From: Torreya grandis
Lineage: Eukaryota; Streptophyta; Pinopsida; Cupressales; Taxaceae
Assembly (NCBI GenBank): GCA_037957365.1
Contig: JARHVA010000122.1
Location: 6,747,501 to 6,811,500 of the forward strand
Direction of reading: 5' to 3'
Length of the DNA stretch: 64,000 nucleotides
The position numbers were made by a program, and so were the translations under genes. Position 1 is the first letter of the stretch; each line of letters starts with the position of its first letter. Of this stretch, positions 38,701 through 48,954 are shown piece after piece. The notes below the pieces were generated by a model. It was not told the origin of the DNA. It did no database searches and saw nothing but the letters and a program-made list of their open reading frames with translations.

Positions 38701-40113
38701 TGTAGAGGATTTCTCTACCTATGCTTCTTAGGAGACATTATTATCATGAAGAAGTAAGTTTGTGTTCTCAATATGTTAATGACAATTAGAAGAGGTATTT
38801 GGTTAAGGGGGATCAACAAGTTCATGTGTTTGATCCAAAGGTTTGTGAAGGAGATATTATGCAAGATCAGAATGGGTATATACAAATGTCATAATGATTC
38901 TTGATGTAATGTCTAAGAAATGTTTGGTGATTATAAGGGTCTATGAATTTATTTTCTATGTGATTCAGGTGATTTTGTGGTCTAAAGGTATGTTTGTGCT
39001 AATTGAATGTTTTTGAGTGCTCTTAGTTTTCTTAGTTTTTATCTTAAGGGTAAGTAGGCATAAAATGGGTTATAGTAAGTCTATATTCCCAAAAGTGTGA
39101 AGGATAAATTTTTGGTCTAGAAGTGCGTGATGGGTGTCTCTAGGTGTGTAAGAAGTTTTATAGATATGTGTTAACTAAGAGGTTTATTGACCCTATTTAT
39201 TTTGAGATTCTAAGGTTTTTGGCTATGCTAAAAAAATGGTTTGATTTGTGAATTAAGGTATGAGTCTTTTTAATATGTTGAATGGGCCAAATCAATTTTC
39301 ATATAGATTTGAAGGTTTATGGTTTTCCAATTATTCTTGTTTTTATCAAAATGGAGGGCTAATTAGCTAGTTAGTTTGTGAAGGATGTATATTTTAGAGG
39401 ATGAGATATTTTTTACAAATTGGTGTGCTTGGGGGGGAATATGAGAGTACTCTAGATATGAAGGTTTAGGTCTTGAAGTAATGTCTATAGAAATTTGTGG
39501 GATCTGCAAGTTCCAAGTAGGGTTATAAGGAGGTTAGATAGGCCTAGTTTGAAGAAGAGTGTTTTTTGCTCAGTTTATCCAAAAGAGAAAAGTATGTTTG
39601 TTTCAAGGAGAGTTGTCAGGATGGTTGAGAGCATGTTTCCTATTTAGTGAGTGGCATGAATTTTTATTGGTGGTCAGTGTAGTAACTTGAGAGAGAAGGT
39701 TAGCATATGTGTTGGTTATTTATGGTGTGTGAAGATCTAAAGATGCTCAAGATACGCATTGGATCAAAAATCTTAAGGGAGTACTTCTTATATACTTCTT
39801 GGTAAGTTCCATTAGATTTTAGTATTTTTGTGTGTTCTTATTTCATTGGTCGTAGTGCTTGGTTGAAGAAGAGTGTTGCAATAGAGAAAGAAGAAGTTAT
39901 CAAGATAAGAAGAGGTAGGCTCAAGGTAAAGCAGAGTTTTTATCATATTTATAAGATGATCCTTTTTTATTTATGGTGTTTTTAGGTCCTCAAAATCAAT
40001 TGGTGCCCACTTTGTCATTGTGTTAAAGGGGGAGAAAGTTCCTATTGTGAGATTTCTTGAAGAGAGAAGGTGAGATATATATTGCTATATATGATGGTTG
40101 TTGACATCAATGA
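38701..40113 (+). other. B1 3' non-coding interior
   Basis: About 1.4 kb between the gag end and the purine tract, with no coding frame. Words of it recur in the other B copies at 52440-53740 and 59380-60617 (for example GGATCAAAA near 39760, and AAGAGGTAGGCTCAAGGTAA near 39911). It is therefore a regular part of the element, not random flank. Confidence 0.6.
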
Positions 40114-40114
40114 T

Positions 40115-40126
40115 AAAGGGGGAGAT
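40115..40126 (+). other. Polypurine tract of B1
   Basis: AAAGGGGGAGATTA just before the LTR start at 40130. A second tract, AAAGGGGGAGAAAG, lies about 90 bases upstream. Confidence 0.8.
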
Positions 40127-40129
40127 TAT

Positions 40130-43100
40130 TGGAGATTTGTAAATGATGTCATGGTGATGTTAGGGAGGTGTCATGGTGAGTGGATGAAGTGTCTTGATAG
40201 TCTATGTGATAATGACAAAGTGTGAAATGTACTTATCCTAGTATGCTTGAAGTATGATTGCTTGATCTTCTATTTTGGCCTGGTTAGAGATATTTAGGGA
40301 TGATTATCGAGTATTGAGAATGTAAAAAAGGTCCCTAATATGTTTTTTAATCTTTGAGTGCTTTTTTGTATAAGTGGAATTTATATACTTGTCCATTATT
40401 TTCATCTAGACATTTTGATTCTAATGGTAGAAAGTTTGAGTAGGTAGTTTGATGATGTCACCATTTTCATGTGGGAATGAGTCAAGAGGATTTTATCATA
40501 TGGTTGTGATCACATTAATCCCAATTTGTTATGTGATAAATATCAAAACATGCACCTAATTGCATCAAAATATATGTAAGTGCAAATTTGGGCTTCCAGG
40601 CACTTTAACAATGTTTCCCCATAGCCAAATTTGCATGAGGCAAGAAATAGTCAAGTACGAATTTTGATGGTAGCATATCTCACATGTGTGGATGTTTTAG
40701 GAGAAGGTGATCATATGGGTTTTTTTAGATTTGTGCATTTTTTTTTTGATAAATTTTAGATCATGCACTAAAACATGGAAAAAGTTATGCAAGAGCAAAG
40801 TTAGCCTCTCAGATAGCTTCTAAGCGTAGTTGGCTCTATGACAGAAGATTTTGAGAAGGAATTTTAATGGTAATATATCTCATATGTGTGATGGTTTTAG
40901 GAGTATTTTGTCACATGGTTGGATTCTCCTATGTGAGGAGATCATATGATCCAAATTGGAGATCATGTGATTAAGTAAAGAATAAGTTATTCAGGATTAA
41001 AGTTGGCCTTCAAAGAAGATAAGTAAGGTTCCCATACTTAGTCAAATATGCAAGAGGTAAATTTTGAGCAAGTCTCAAGGAGATCGATGGAGCACATTTA
41101 CTCTTAGATGTTAGGAAATAATGATATTGCAAGAAGTGCACATTGTTTAAGGACTAAGTAAAGGTAAAGGATAAATATCAATGGTGAGAATATGATCGTA
41201 TAGATTGATCTAATGATGTTCATTGCTAGTTGAAGACATGGATGATCTATATAGATCGATGATGCGTATTGATTCAACATTGCAAGGGTGCACAAGATGA
41301 AGTTAAAATGACTAAGGTTTAATGCTTGAGCATTGGTGCTTATGCATTAAAGTTTAGACAAGATCAATGGTTCATAATTTATCTAAGTAATGAGGACACA
41401 AGATGTGAGCAAAGTGGTCAAAGTTTAACTATGAATATTATCTTATAAATATCCAAATTTAACAAGGGAAAACTAGTGTCTAGTATTTGGGCCATACATT
41501 TTGATCTAGACATAATTTACTCATGATATAAAAAGAAAAGATGAATAAGAATCCATGGTGCATCTACTAAACCTAATTTTAAGATATGGAAGTTTTTACA
41601 TTCAAAGATATTAAGGTTCTAATTCAATTATTTTTTCATGTTTATTCTTCAAGTGACCTGAGAAGAGTACTTGAGATTATATAGATGATGTTTCAATGAT
41701 TTATGGTGAATTAGATTTTATAGAGTGTTGTAAATTGCATGAGAATGATTTATGTGAATTTTGAAGGTTTGACCAATTGTATATAGTATGAACAATGGTT
41801 TAGAATGTGACTATGTGTTCGTTCATAATGATTGTGTGTACATAATGTTATTTGAGAGAATTGTGCTTAAACAAAAGGGTTATATGTTGGTTGTTGGCAC
41901 TTAAGGGGGACCTATATATCATATAGAATGGGTCCATGATTTTCATAGTGTTTTTATGTTCTTTTTTTATTTCATGAAATGAGACCTATAAGAGCTACAA
42001 GGGCCTTATTAAAAGGTGTAGCTACTTAAGGCTGACTCATAAATTCTATGGCTGACCTATGAAGATTTTTTTGAAATGTGTCTTGATGAGATAGATGCCT
42101 TAAGGGTTAAGTCATTCATAATGGCTAACCAAGATGGTGTTGATAATAGATTCTCTATAAATAGTGAAATCAAAGATGGTGATTTCTAGACTGGTGAGAT
42201 TTTGAGAGAGTACAAATGTGGAGCCAAGTGAAGGTAATAACCTTTAAAAGAGAAGGTATAGGTTAGTAAGGACTAGTATATATTGAAGAGGATCATACAT
42301 GCTTGTTTGATTAATCTGGTGTAGAAGGACATACAGGTCAATGGACCTAATGAGCGTAGAGGATATAAAATGAACAAGTTGCTCAAGAGGCTATTTAAGA
42401 GAGTATATTATGAGCAAAGGCAAGATGAAGACTGTATGAGCTTGGTGATTAATCTAAGAGGTAGATTAGAGTGTGGAATGTGTTTTTGACCATTTGTTCA
42501 TGCTATTTATATTATGATAGAGTTATTTTAAGTGTGTTGAAGTGAGTGAGCGAAGGGTTGAAGAGTGGGGATAGTTGGGATATGTGATGTGTCCTAATTG
42601 ATCTTTATGTGTTAGTTCACATATGTAATGTGATTTGACCAAAATGGAGTGTTTTTTTGATAGATTTGTTGATAATAAGGGTAGAGTGTCTTATGGATGA
42701 GTTGATGAGTAGATCAGTTTGAGGACTATATGTATGACATGTTGGTCATAATTCTATTGGTAAAATAATGCTCTTGAAATTTGAGTATGAGTGAAGGTGA
42801 AGAGTGATAATTAGAGGTATATTGTTAGGTGTTGAAGACATCAGTGTAAAGGTATATGTGTTCATAGGTATTTTTATGTTAGATCAACATCTAAGTAGGT
42901 AGCAGCCTCCTTATAAAGTGAAACTTACTAAAGGTCTAGTTTCTATGGTAGCTTAGCTAGACAGGTGTGGTATCTCCTTGTGGGATTACAATATCACTTA
43001 AATCAATAATGGTAGTTACTTAATAATTTGTAGATGGTCTAAATTGGTTTTTTATTATAGAACAATAATCCAATTGCAAGTTCCAATGGGTTTTATTCCC

Positions 43101-43292
43101 CAAGAGGGTTTCCCACATATGACATGTGTTATGTGCTTGATCTTGCATTGTCTTTCTTATTCAATGATATGAATGATGTGTATGTATCATGAATGTATGT
43201 ATTGGATGATTATGAGTTTGAAGGAATTTTAATTGAATTTTTAATATTTGGGCTCACTTATTCACCCCCTCTCAGTGATTGTACCTCTAACA
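40130..43292 (+). repeat. B1 3' LTR (3163 bp)
   Basis: TGGAGATTTG start, TCTAACA end. It matches the LTRs at 43743 and 53741 over its length. The U3 holds about three copies of a roughly 200-bp repeat (near 40525, 40750 and 40960). TATAAATAG at 42156-42164 is the probable core promoter. Toward the end it carries the GGGTTTCCCACATA word common in plant copia LTRs. Confidence 0.85.
42156..42164 (+). promoter_or_regulatory. TATA box in B1 3' LTR
   Basis: TATAAATAG in the conserved setting CTC before and TGAA after, as in the other B LTRs. Confidence 0.7.
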
Positions 43293-43297
43293 TTATG

Positions 43298-43742
43298 GTT
43301 AGTGTAATATCACATGCCAAAATCAATATTACATGTTTGAGATATGTAGTTTTGTACATAATAAACAAATAATAACCATGTGACTAGACAAAATTGCTTA
43401 TGGTTAGTGAAATATGGAAGCTCAAGATCAATACCACCTATTTTGATATGCAATTTTGGGTCTTAGGGGGAAACACAATAAATTTAATAATAGACTTAAG
43501 AAAAAATATTCACCAAATGATTTAAAACAAGGATATATTTGATATTTATTGGATAAATGTATTTTTTTAAATTTTACTAAGTTAAAAATGACTATGTATA
43601 TTCAAAACTATCTTTTATAATCAATAATGCCTTTTGTGAAATGCAATATTGTAGAGCTTAAAAATTTGATAATATATACATAATATTTAGGATAATGTTG
43701 AGATTGTTAATGAAAATAAAATATTATTTAAAAATAATTTGT
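43298..43742. other. Flank between B1 and B2, with a broken tandem repeat
   Basis: Words at 43342-43455 (GATATGTAGTTTTG, ATGTGACTAGACAAAA, GCTTATGGTTAGTG) repeat those on either side of B1 (from 37302, and 43293-43340). The pre-insertion site therefore contained a tandem repeat of about 110 bp, and B1 went into one copy. A third partial start lies at 43456. The rest, to 43742, is featureless. Confidence 0.55.
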
Positions 43743-45959
43743 TGGAGAGTTGTAAATTATGTTATGGTGATGTCATGGAAGTGTCCAAATGAGTGGATGA
43801 AGTGCCTTGATAGTCTAAGTGACAATGACAAACTATGTAATGTGCTTGTCCTAGTATGCTTGAAGTTGGACTGGTTGATCTTCTATTTTCTCATGGTTAG
43901 AGATGATTAGGGATGAATATGAAGTATTTAACATGTGAAATAGGTCCCATAATAATTTTTATATGCTTTGAGTACTTGTGTGCATGATTGGATTTCATCT
44001 GGTTGATCATTGTTTTCATCTAGACATTTTAGGTATAGTGGTAGAAAATTTGAGTAGATAGTTTGTTGATGTCATAATTTCCACATGTGGATGAGTCAAG
44101 GGGAGATGGAAATATGGTTGTGATAAAATTAGTCCATAGTTTCTATCCCATAAATTTTAAGTCATGTGATGAAGTGTGATAAAAGATATGCAAGTGTAAA
44201 GTTAGGTTCCTACACATTTTGATAGTGTTTTCTATGTTCAAACAAAGTCAGGCAAGCAGTTTGGTGAATTCATATATCACACATATGAAAATTTTAGGAG
44301 AATATTGATATATGTATGAATTAATATATGAGATAATATATTATTTACTAAATCTTAGGTCATGCAACTAAACGTGGCAAAAGATATGCAATTGTAAAGT
44401 TGGGCTCCAATTGTGGTAAGAAAAGATAAGTAATAATTTTGATATAGTAATATTTGGCACATGTGGAAGATTTATAATAATTTTATCATATGGGTTTATT
44501 TAGTTTTGTGCCTAGTCGATATTCACTAAGTTTAGTTCATGTGATGAAACACATCAACAGGTATGCATGTGCAAAGTTGGTCTTCTAGGTAATTCTAGGC
44601 ATAGTTGGATCTATGGCATAAAAATTTGAGTGAGTAAATTAATGGAATTATATATAAGACATGAAAATTTTATAATATTATATTGATATATGGTTGGATT
44701 CTCTTATGTGAGGAAATTATATGGTCTAAATTTTGGATTATATGTCTAATCGCAACAAAAGTTTTTAAGGTCCAAAGTTGGCCTTCCAAGTAGATTGCAA
44801 TGGTCCCCATAGACAAATTTGTGAAGGGTAAATAATAGGACCAAATGGGGATCCAATGAATTGAAATATTTTGTAAAAATAAATACCAAGCTATTTATAG
44901 GATATCAATAGTGTGTATGTGGTCAAGATTATAGGATTGCATGAGATGAGGTCAATTATTTGAAGTTTAACATTTGGGTAGTGGTGCACTAAGAGTTAAA
45001 TTTAGAAGAAGATTGATGGTGCATTATTGATATAAGAATCAAGGACATGATATGATAGCATGGTGTTCAAGGTTTAACTATGATCATTTGGATTTAAATA
45101 TTCAAATTTATGAAGGAAAAACCATTGCTCAATTTTTATGCTATATCTTTCTATCTATACAGAATTTAATCATGGTGTAAAAAGTGAATTTGTAAAAGAC
45201 TCCAAGGCAAATACGGAAATATAAATTTTAAGATATAAAAGTGTGTATAGTAAAATATATTGAGGTTCACATTTTACTATGTGTTTATGCATGTTCTTCA
45301 AGTAACCCGAGAAGGGTATTTGAGTTGTGCTTATTGGTAATTCGATGTTTTAAGATGAACTATTGATTGGATCATGTTGTAGACTATATGATGATGTTGT
45401 ATGTGAATTATTAAGGTTTTAACAATCATATAGAGTATGAAAAAGGTTTATAAATTGACTATTAGGGCAAATTTTAAGACCCCATATCTAAAACCCCCTT
45501 AGATTCATTTAGGTGAATCTAATTCATAGCCTTGAAAAATTGATAGGTCCAATTTTTTTGGCCATTTTACCAACCATACTTTTATGTAATGAGCATTCCT
45601 TCCTAATTTTTTTTCTCAACCTGAGGTTTAATAAAGATTCCATGTATTTTTATTCAATGAACATTCATTCCTTCACATTTTATGTCACTCACCTCTACCC
45701 ACAACATAACCATTTAGTTCCATCAATGGGAGATCTACTCAGCTCTACCAATGAAATAGATATTTTGTTATACTTATGATGGTGAAACTATCTATATGTA
45801 GATATGATATTTCTATCTAGATCGATTGATAGGAGAGTTGATCAACTCTATCCATATTAGAGTCAAAAGGCTCTCCCCATAATAGAATCGACTAGCTATG
45901 TCAATGATGCAACCATTCAAATTCACTAAGTGTTAGAGATAAAGGGTATATCAAATGAT

Positions 45960-46190
45960 ATAATCAAATATTTATAGTGAATAATGGATCTAAATAGCTT
46001 GGATAAATTTTGGAGCCAAATGTTGAAGCTGAATAACTTAGCTAAATAGTGGAGATAAATATCTCAACCAAATAATTCAACTAAAAAACTCATTTGAATG
46101 ATAAAGTTGAATCACTTGGATGAATGGAAAATTTAAATGGTGTAGCCAAATGTCTTGACCAAATGATGGATTCAAATGGCTTGGCCATCA
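45960..46190. repeat. Degenerate periodic repeat of about 20-24 bp inside the hAT element
   Basis: Words like AAATGATGGATTCAAATGG, AATAATGGATCTAAATAG and AAATGGTGTAGCCAAATG recur about ten times with drift. The period is not exact. Confidence 0.4.
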
Positions 46191-46399
46191 GTTGAGCAGA
46201 TGGGAGAACCCTTACAACTAGGCAACACTATTTGTTGTGGTGTTTTCCAAAACCCTTCTGGTTGTGTAGCACATTTATGTGCCATCTACAAAAACCCTTG
46301 GACCTTATTTTATGTGTTTAATTCTACCACCACATCCCCCCTTGGCTTCACCTATAGTAATTAGAGGAATGTCCTTTAGAATTACCTAGCTATATCTTG

Positions 46400-47255
46400 T
46401 AGAAAGAAAAAGTTCACATTGTTCAAGGAGAGCTTTCTAAATATGAAAAGAAATCAAATTTACAAGGGGTTCATAAGTATAATTTAGATTTCATGTGTCA
46501 GGAGTTATAAAAAATGATGATGCACCTCTACAAGTATTTTTATTGTTTTAGACTAGTTGATATGAAAAAAAATGAATTAGGAATTGGTCAAGCTACCTCT
46601 GGTAACCAACGTCATGCACCCAATGAATACCTCTATAATCTATTCAAAATCATATGGTATCACTAAAAAAATGGCCAATAATGTCTATTGTGAATCTATG
46701 GGGTGTGATTTAGATGATATGGATAATGAATAACAAGATATGGTGGTTAAACAATGATTTATCAATAAAAAAGATAAAACACTTTATGACATAAAGATTG
46801 AACTATTGCATGGAATTATAGATTAGAATGATACTAATCCTAAATTCATGCAATAGTTCAATATTTGTCACAAAGGGTTTCATATTTTTTATTATTTGAC
46901 AATCATTTAACTACCATTTCTTGTTGTTCATTATCCATGTCATCTAAATCATGCCCCACATCTTCAAAATAAACATTATCGACCATTTTTTATCTATATC
47001 ATATGATTATAGATACATTATGGATATATCCAATGGATACATGACATGGACACTAGAGATAGATTCACTAGTTCTTGATTTAATCTTTTTTGTATCAACT
47101 ATTTTTGAAATAAAGAAAACACTTTGAGAACATGAATCATCATTTTTTGTTAATTGATGATACATGGAATTTGAATTCCATTTATAAACCCCTTATAAAT
47201 TTTATTTCTCTTCATATCCAAAAATATCTCCTTTAATGAAATGTGAAATTCCTAT
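46400..47255. repeat. Large inverted repeat inside the hAT element, arms about 415 bp
   Basis: Left arm about 46400-46818, right arm about 46843-47255, spacer about 25 bp. Near the centre the stem is close to perfect (ATTGAACTATTGCATG against CATGCAATAGTTCAAT). Farther out the arms still align: ATGATATGGATAATGAA pairs with TTCATTATCCATGTCAT, and AAATTTACAAGGGGTT with AACCCCTTATAAATTT. A transcript would form a long hairpin. Confidence 0.8.
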
Positions 47256-47504
47256 TTCTATAGGATATCTAGGCAAATGTAAAGGTGCACATGCAGTGTT
47301 TTGTTTGTACATTCCATTCAAAGTTACTTTCTTATCCTTTAATAGGTGAGGTAAATTGAATGCTTGTCTTTGAAGGTTTCAAATTTTTGTTTTCATTTCT
47401 TCTTCCCATACCCTTAAGCTTTAACCGTGGTGAAGGTTTTTTTAGTTCAATTTATCACTGTCATCTCATCTATCATTTTGTATTATCTTTTGGTCTACCA
47501 TTTT

Positions 47505-47580
47505 ATACTATCATTCAACACTATCATTCATCACTACCATTTGACACTACCATTCATCATTTTCATTTGACACTATCATG
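47505..47580. repeat. Short tandem repeat, unit about 13-14 bp
   Basis: Repeated CACTATCATTCAT / CACTACCATTTGA-like units. Low complexity, near the right end of the hAT element. Confidence 0.7.
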
Positions 47581-48138
47581 ATTTAGAGGTGTTTTATTCT
47601 TTAATATTAGGATTGAGGGGTGTATATATATATAATTAAACTATTTTTGAATGTAATGATGTAAAGGGTTGGCAAGCTAACCCTAAAAATAATTTATATC
47701 CCTAAAATATTGGTGATATGATCTCATATACCAACCCTAAAAACTCACCAAAATAAAAATCCAAAAAATGGAATGTTTGTGAATTAATGAATATTCACTG
47801 CTAACATTTACCCTGTTGACTATGTGTTTGCTCATAATGGTTATTATAACAAATGTTGTTTGAGTAAATTGTGCTTAATTAGAAGGGTAATATGATGGTT
47901 TTTAAAACTTAAGGGGGACCAATAGATCATGTGGCATGGGTTCATGAGTTTGAAAGTGTTCCTATGTTCTTAGTTTTCTCAGATAAGTGTCAAAGAGGTA
48001 AATGGGTCATCATAGGATCTAAAAGGTGACTTAGGATAATTTGAAAGAGATTTGTGCTTAAGTGTGACCCATGTAATATGTGTTAAGTTTTAAGGCATGC
48101 ATAATTTATTACCAAGTTGTTGATAATCATAAAGGCTC

Positions 48139-48147
48139 TATAAATAG
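48139..48147 (+). promoter_or_regulatory. TATA box in B2 5' LTR
   Basis: TATAAATAG preceded by GGCTC, about 750 bases before the LTR end. Same setting as in the other A and B LTRs. Confidence 0.7.
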
Positions 48148-48893
48148 TGAAGCCAATTGAGATAGTTTCTAGACTTGTGTAAAACTTATAAGAGGAGTGT
48201 GCATATGAGAGTTGTAGAGTAAAGGAAAGGTAGAGTGCCCAATAGATGAATTGATGAGTAGAGTTTATTGAGGACTATGTGTATGACCTATGGGTCATTT
48301 TTTTATTTAAGTAGTGCTCTTCTAAGTTGAGAATGAGCGAATAGGTCTAGGGTGATCCAAAAGGTGGTTTTGGATGCATTGAGTGTGCAGAGTTGAAGAG
48401 ATATGATATAATTTGTATCTCCATTAGACTGGTATGAAAGTAATGTTTAAGAGATGTTTTTTCCATAGGTTTTGTTGTGTCAACTCAACATCTAGGGGGT
48501 TACATCCTCCTTACAAGGTAAAACTTGACAAAGGCTAGTTATTGTTGTAGCTCAACTAGATAGGTGTAGTAGCTCCTTATGGGATTGCAGTCTCACTAAC
48601 ATAAGAGATGGTAGTTCTTTGATTAGTCGTAATAGGTATAAATTGGATATTATTATAAGATATTAGTCTAATTATAGGTTCTAGTGGGTTTTCTCCCTGA
48701 AGACGGTTTCCCACATATGTCATGTGTTATATGTTTGATGTTGCTTTGTCTCTTTTATTCATTGCTATAAATGATGTGTATGCTTCATGAATTATTTTGG
48801 TAATCAATTAAGAGTTTGAAAGGATTAGAATTAAAGTTAAATTATTTTGTCTCACTAATTCACCCCCCTCTCAGTGATTGTACCTATAACAAC

Positions 48894-48908
48894 TGGTATT
48901 AGAGTAGG
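48894..48908 (+). other. Primer-binding site of B2
   Basis: TGGTATTAGAGTAGG, a decayed initiator-methionine tRNA primer site, two bases after the LTR end. Confidence 0.75.
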
Positions 48909-48954
48909 TCCTTTGGTAAAGGCTTAACAACTTGAATGGGATCCAAGTTACAAT

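Larger units (their letters stand above)
37365..43292 (+). mobile_element. Element B1: gag-only copia-type element with internal deletion
   Basis: Bounded by a perfect 5-bp target duplication, TTATG, at 37360-37364 and 43293-43297. The element starts TGCTGAAGAGTTATC and ends TCTAACA. Only the first 345 bases of the 5' LTR remain; they run straight into the gag knuckle region. The 3' LTR is full length, 3163 bp. Because both outer ends and the target duplication survive, the deletion happened inside an already inserted copy. Confidence 0.85.
45463..47815. mobile_element. hAT-type DNA transposon (non-autonomous), 2353 bp
   Basis: It is flanked by a perfect 8-bp target duplication, TTGACTAT (45455-45462 and 47816-47823). 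Its ends form a terminal inverted repeat matching at 11 of 14 bases (TAGGGCAAATTTTA against CAGGGTAAATGTTA). An 8-bp duplication with YAGGG ends is the hAT signature. The empty site is intact in the related LTR near 55675. No transposase could be read. Inside are a subterminal hairpin (45499-45522), periodic short repeats, a large inverted repeat, and a tract of about 13-bp repeats at 47505-47580. Confidence 0.85.
43743..48891 (+). repeat. B2 5' LTR, split by a hAT insertion
   Basis: Starts TGGAGAGTTG and ends CTATAACA. Without the 2353-bp insertion and one 8-bp duplication it is about 2.79 kb. The U3 contains four degenerate units of about 200 bp (near 44152, 44353, 44528 and 44738), each with a word like AAGATATGCAAGTGCAAAGT. 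The outer sequence matches the LTR at 53741-56742. Confidence 0.85.

Noticed and set aside
47505..47580. CRISPR-like spacing of short repeats
   Set aside because: Units of 13-14 bp without unique spacers, inside a plant DNA transposon; a simple tandem repeat.
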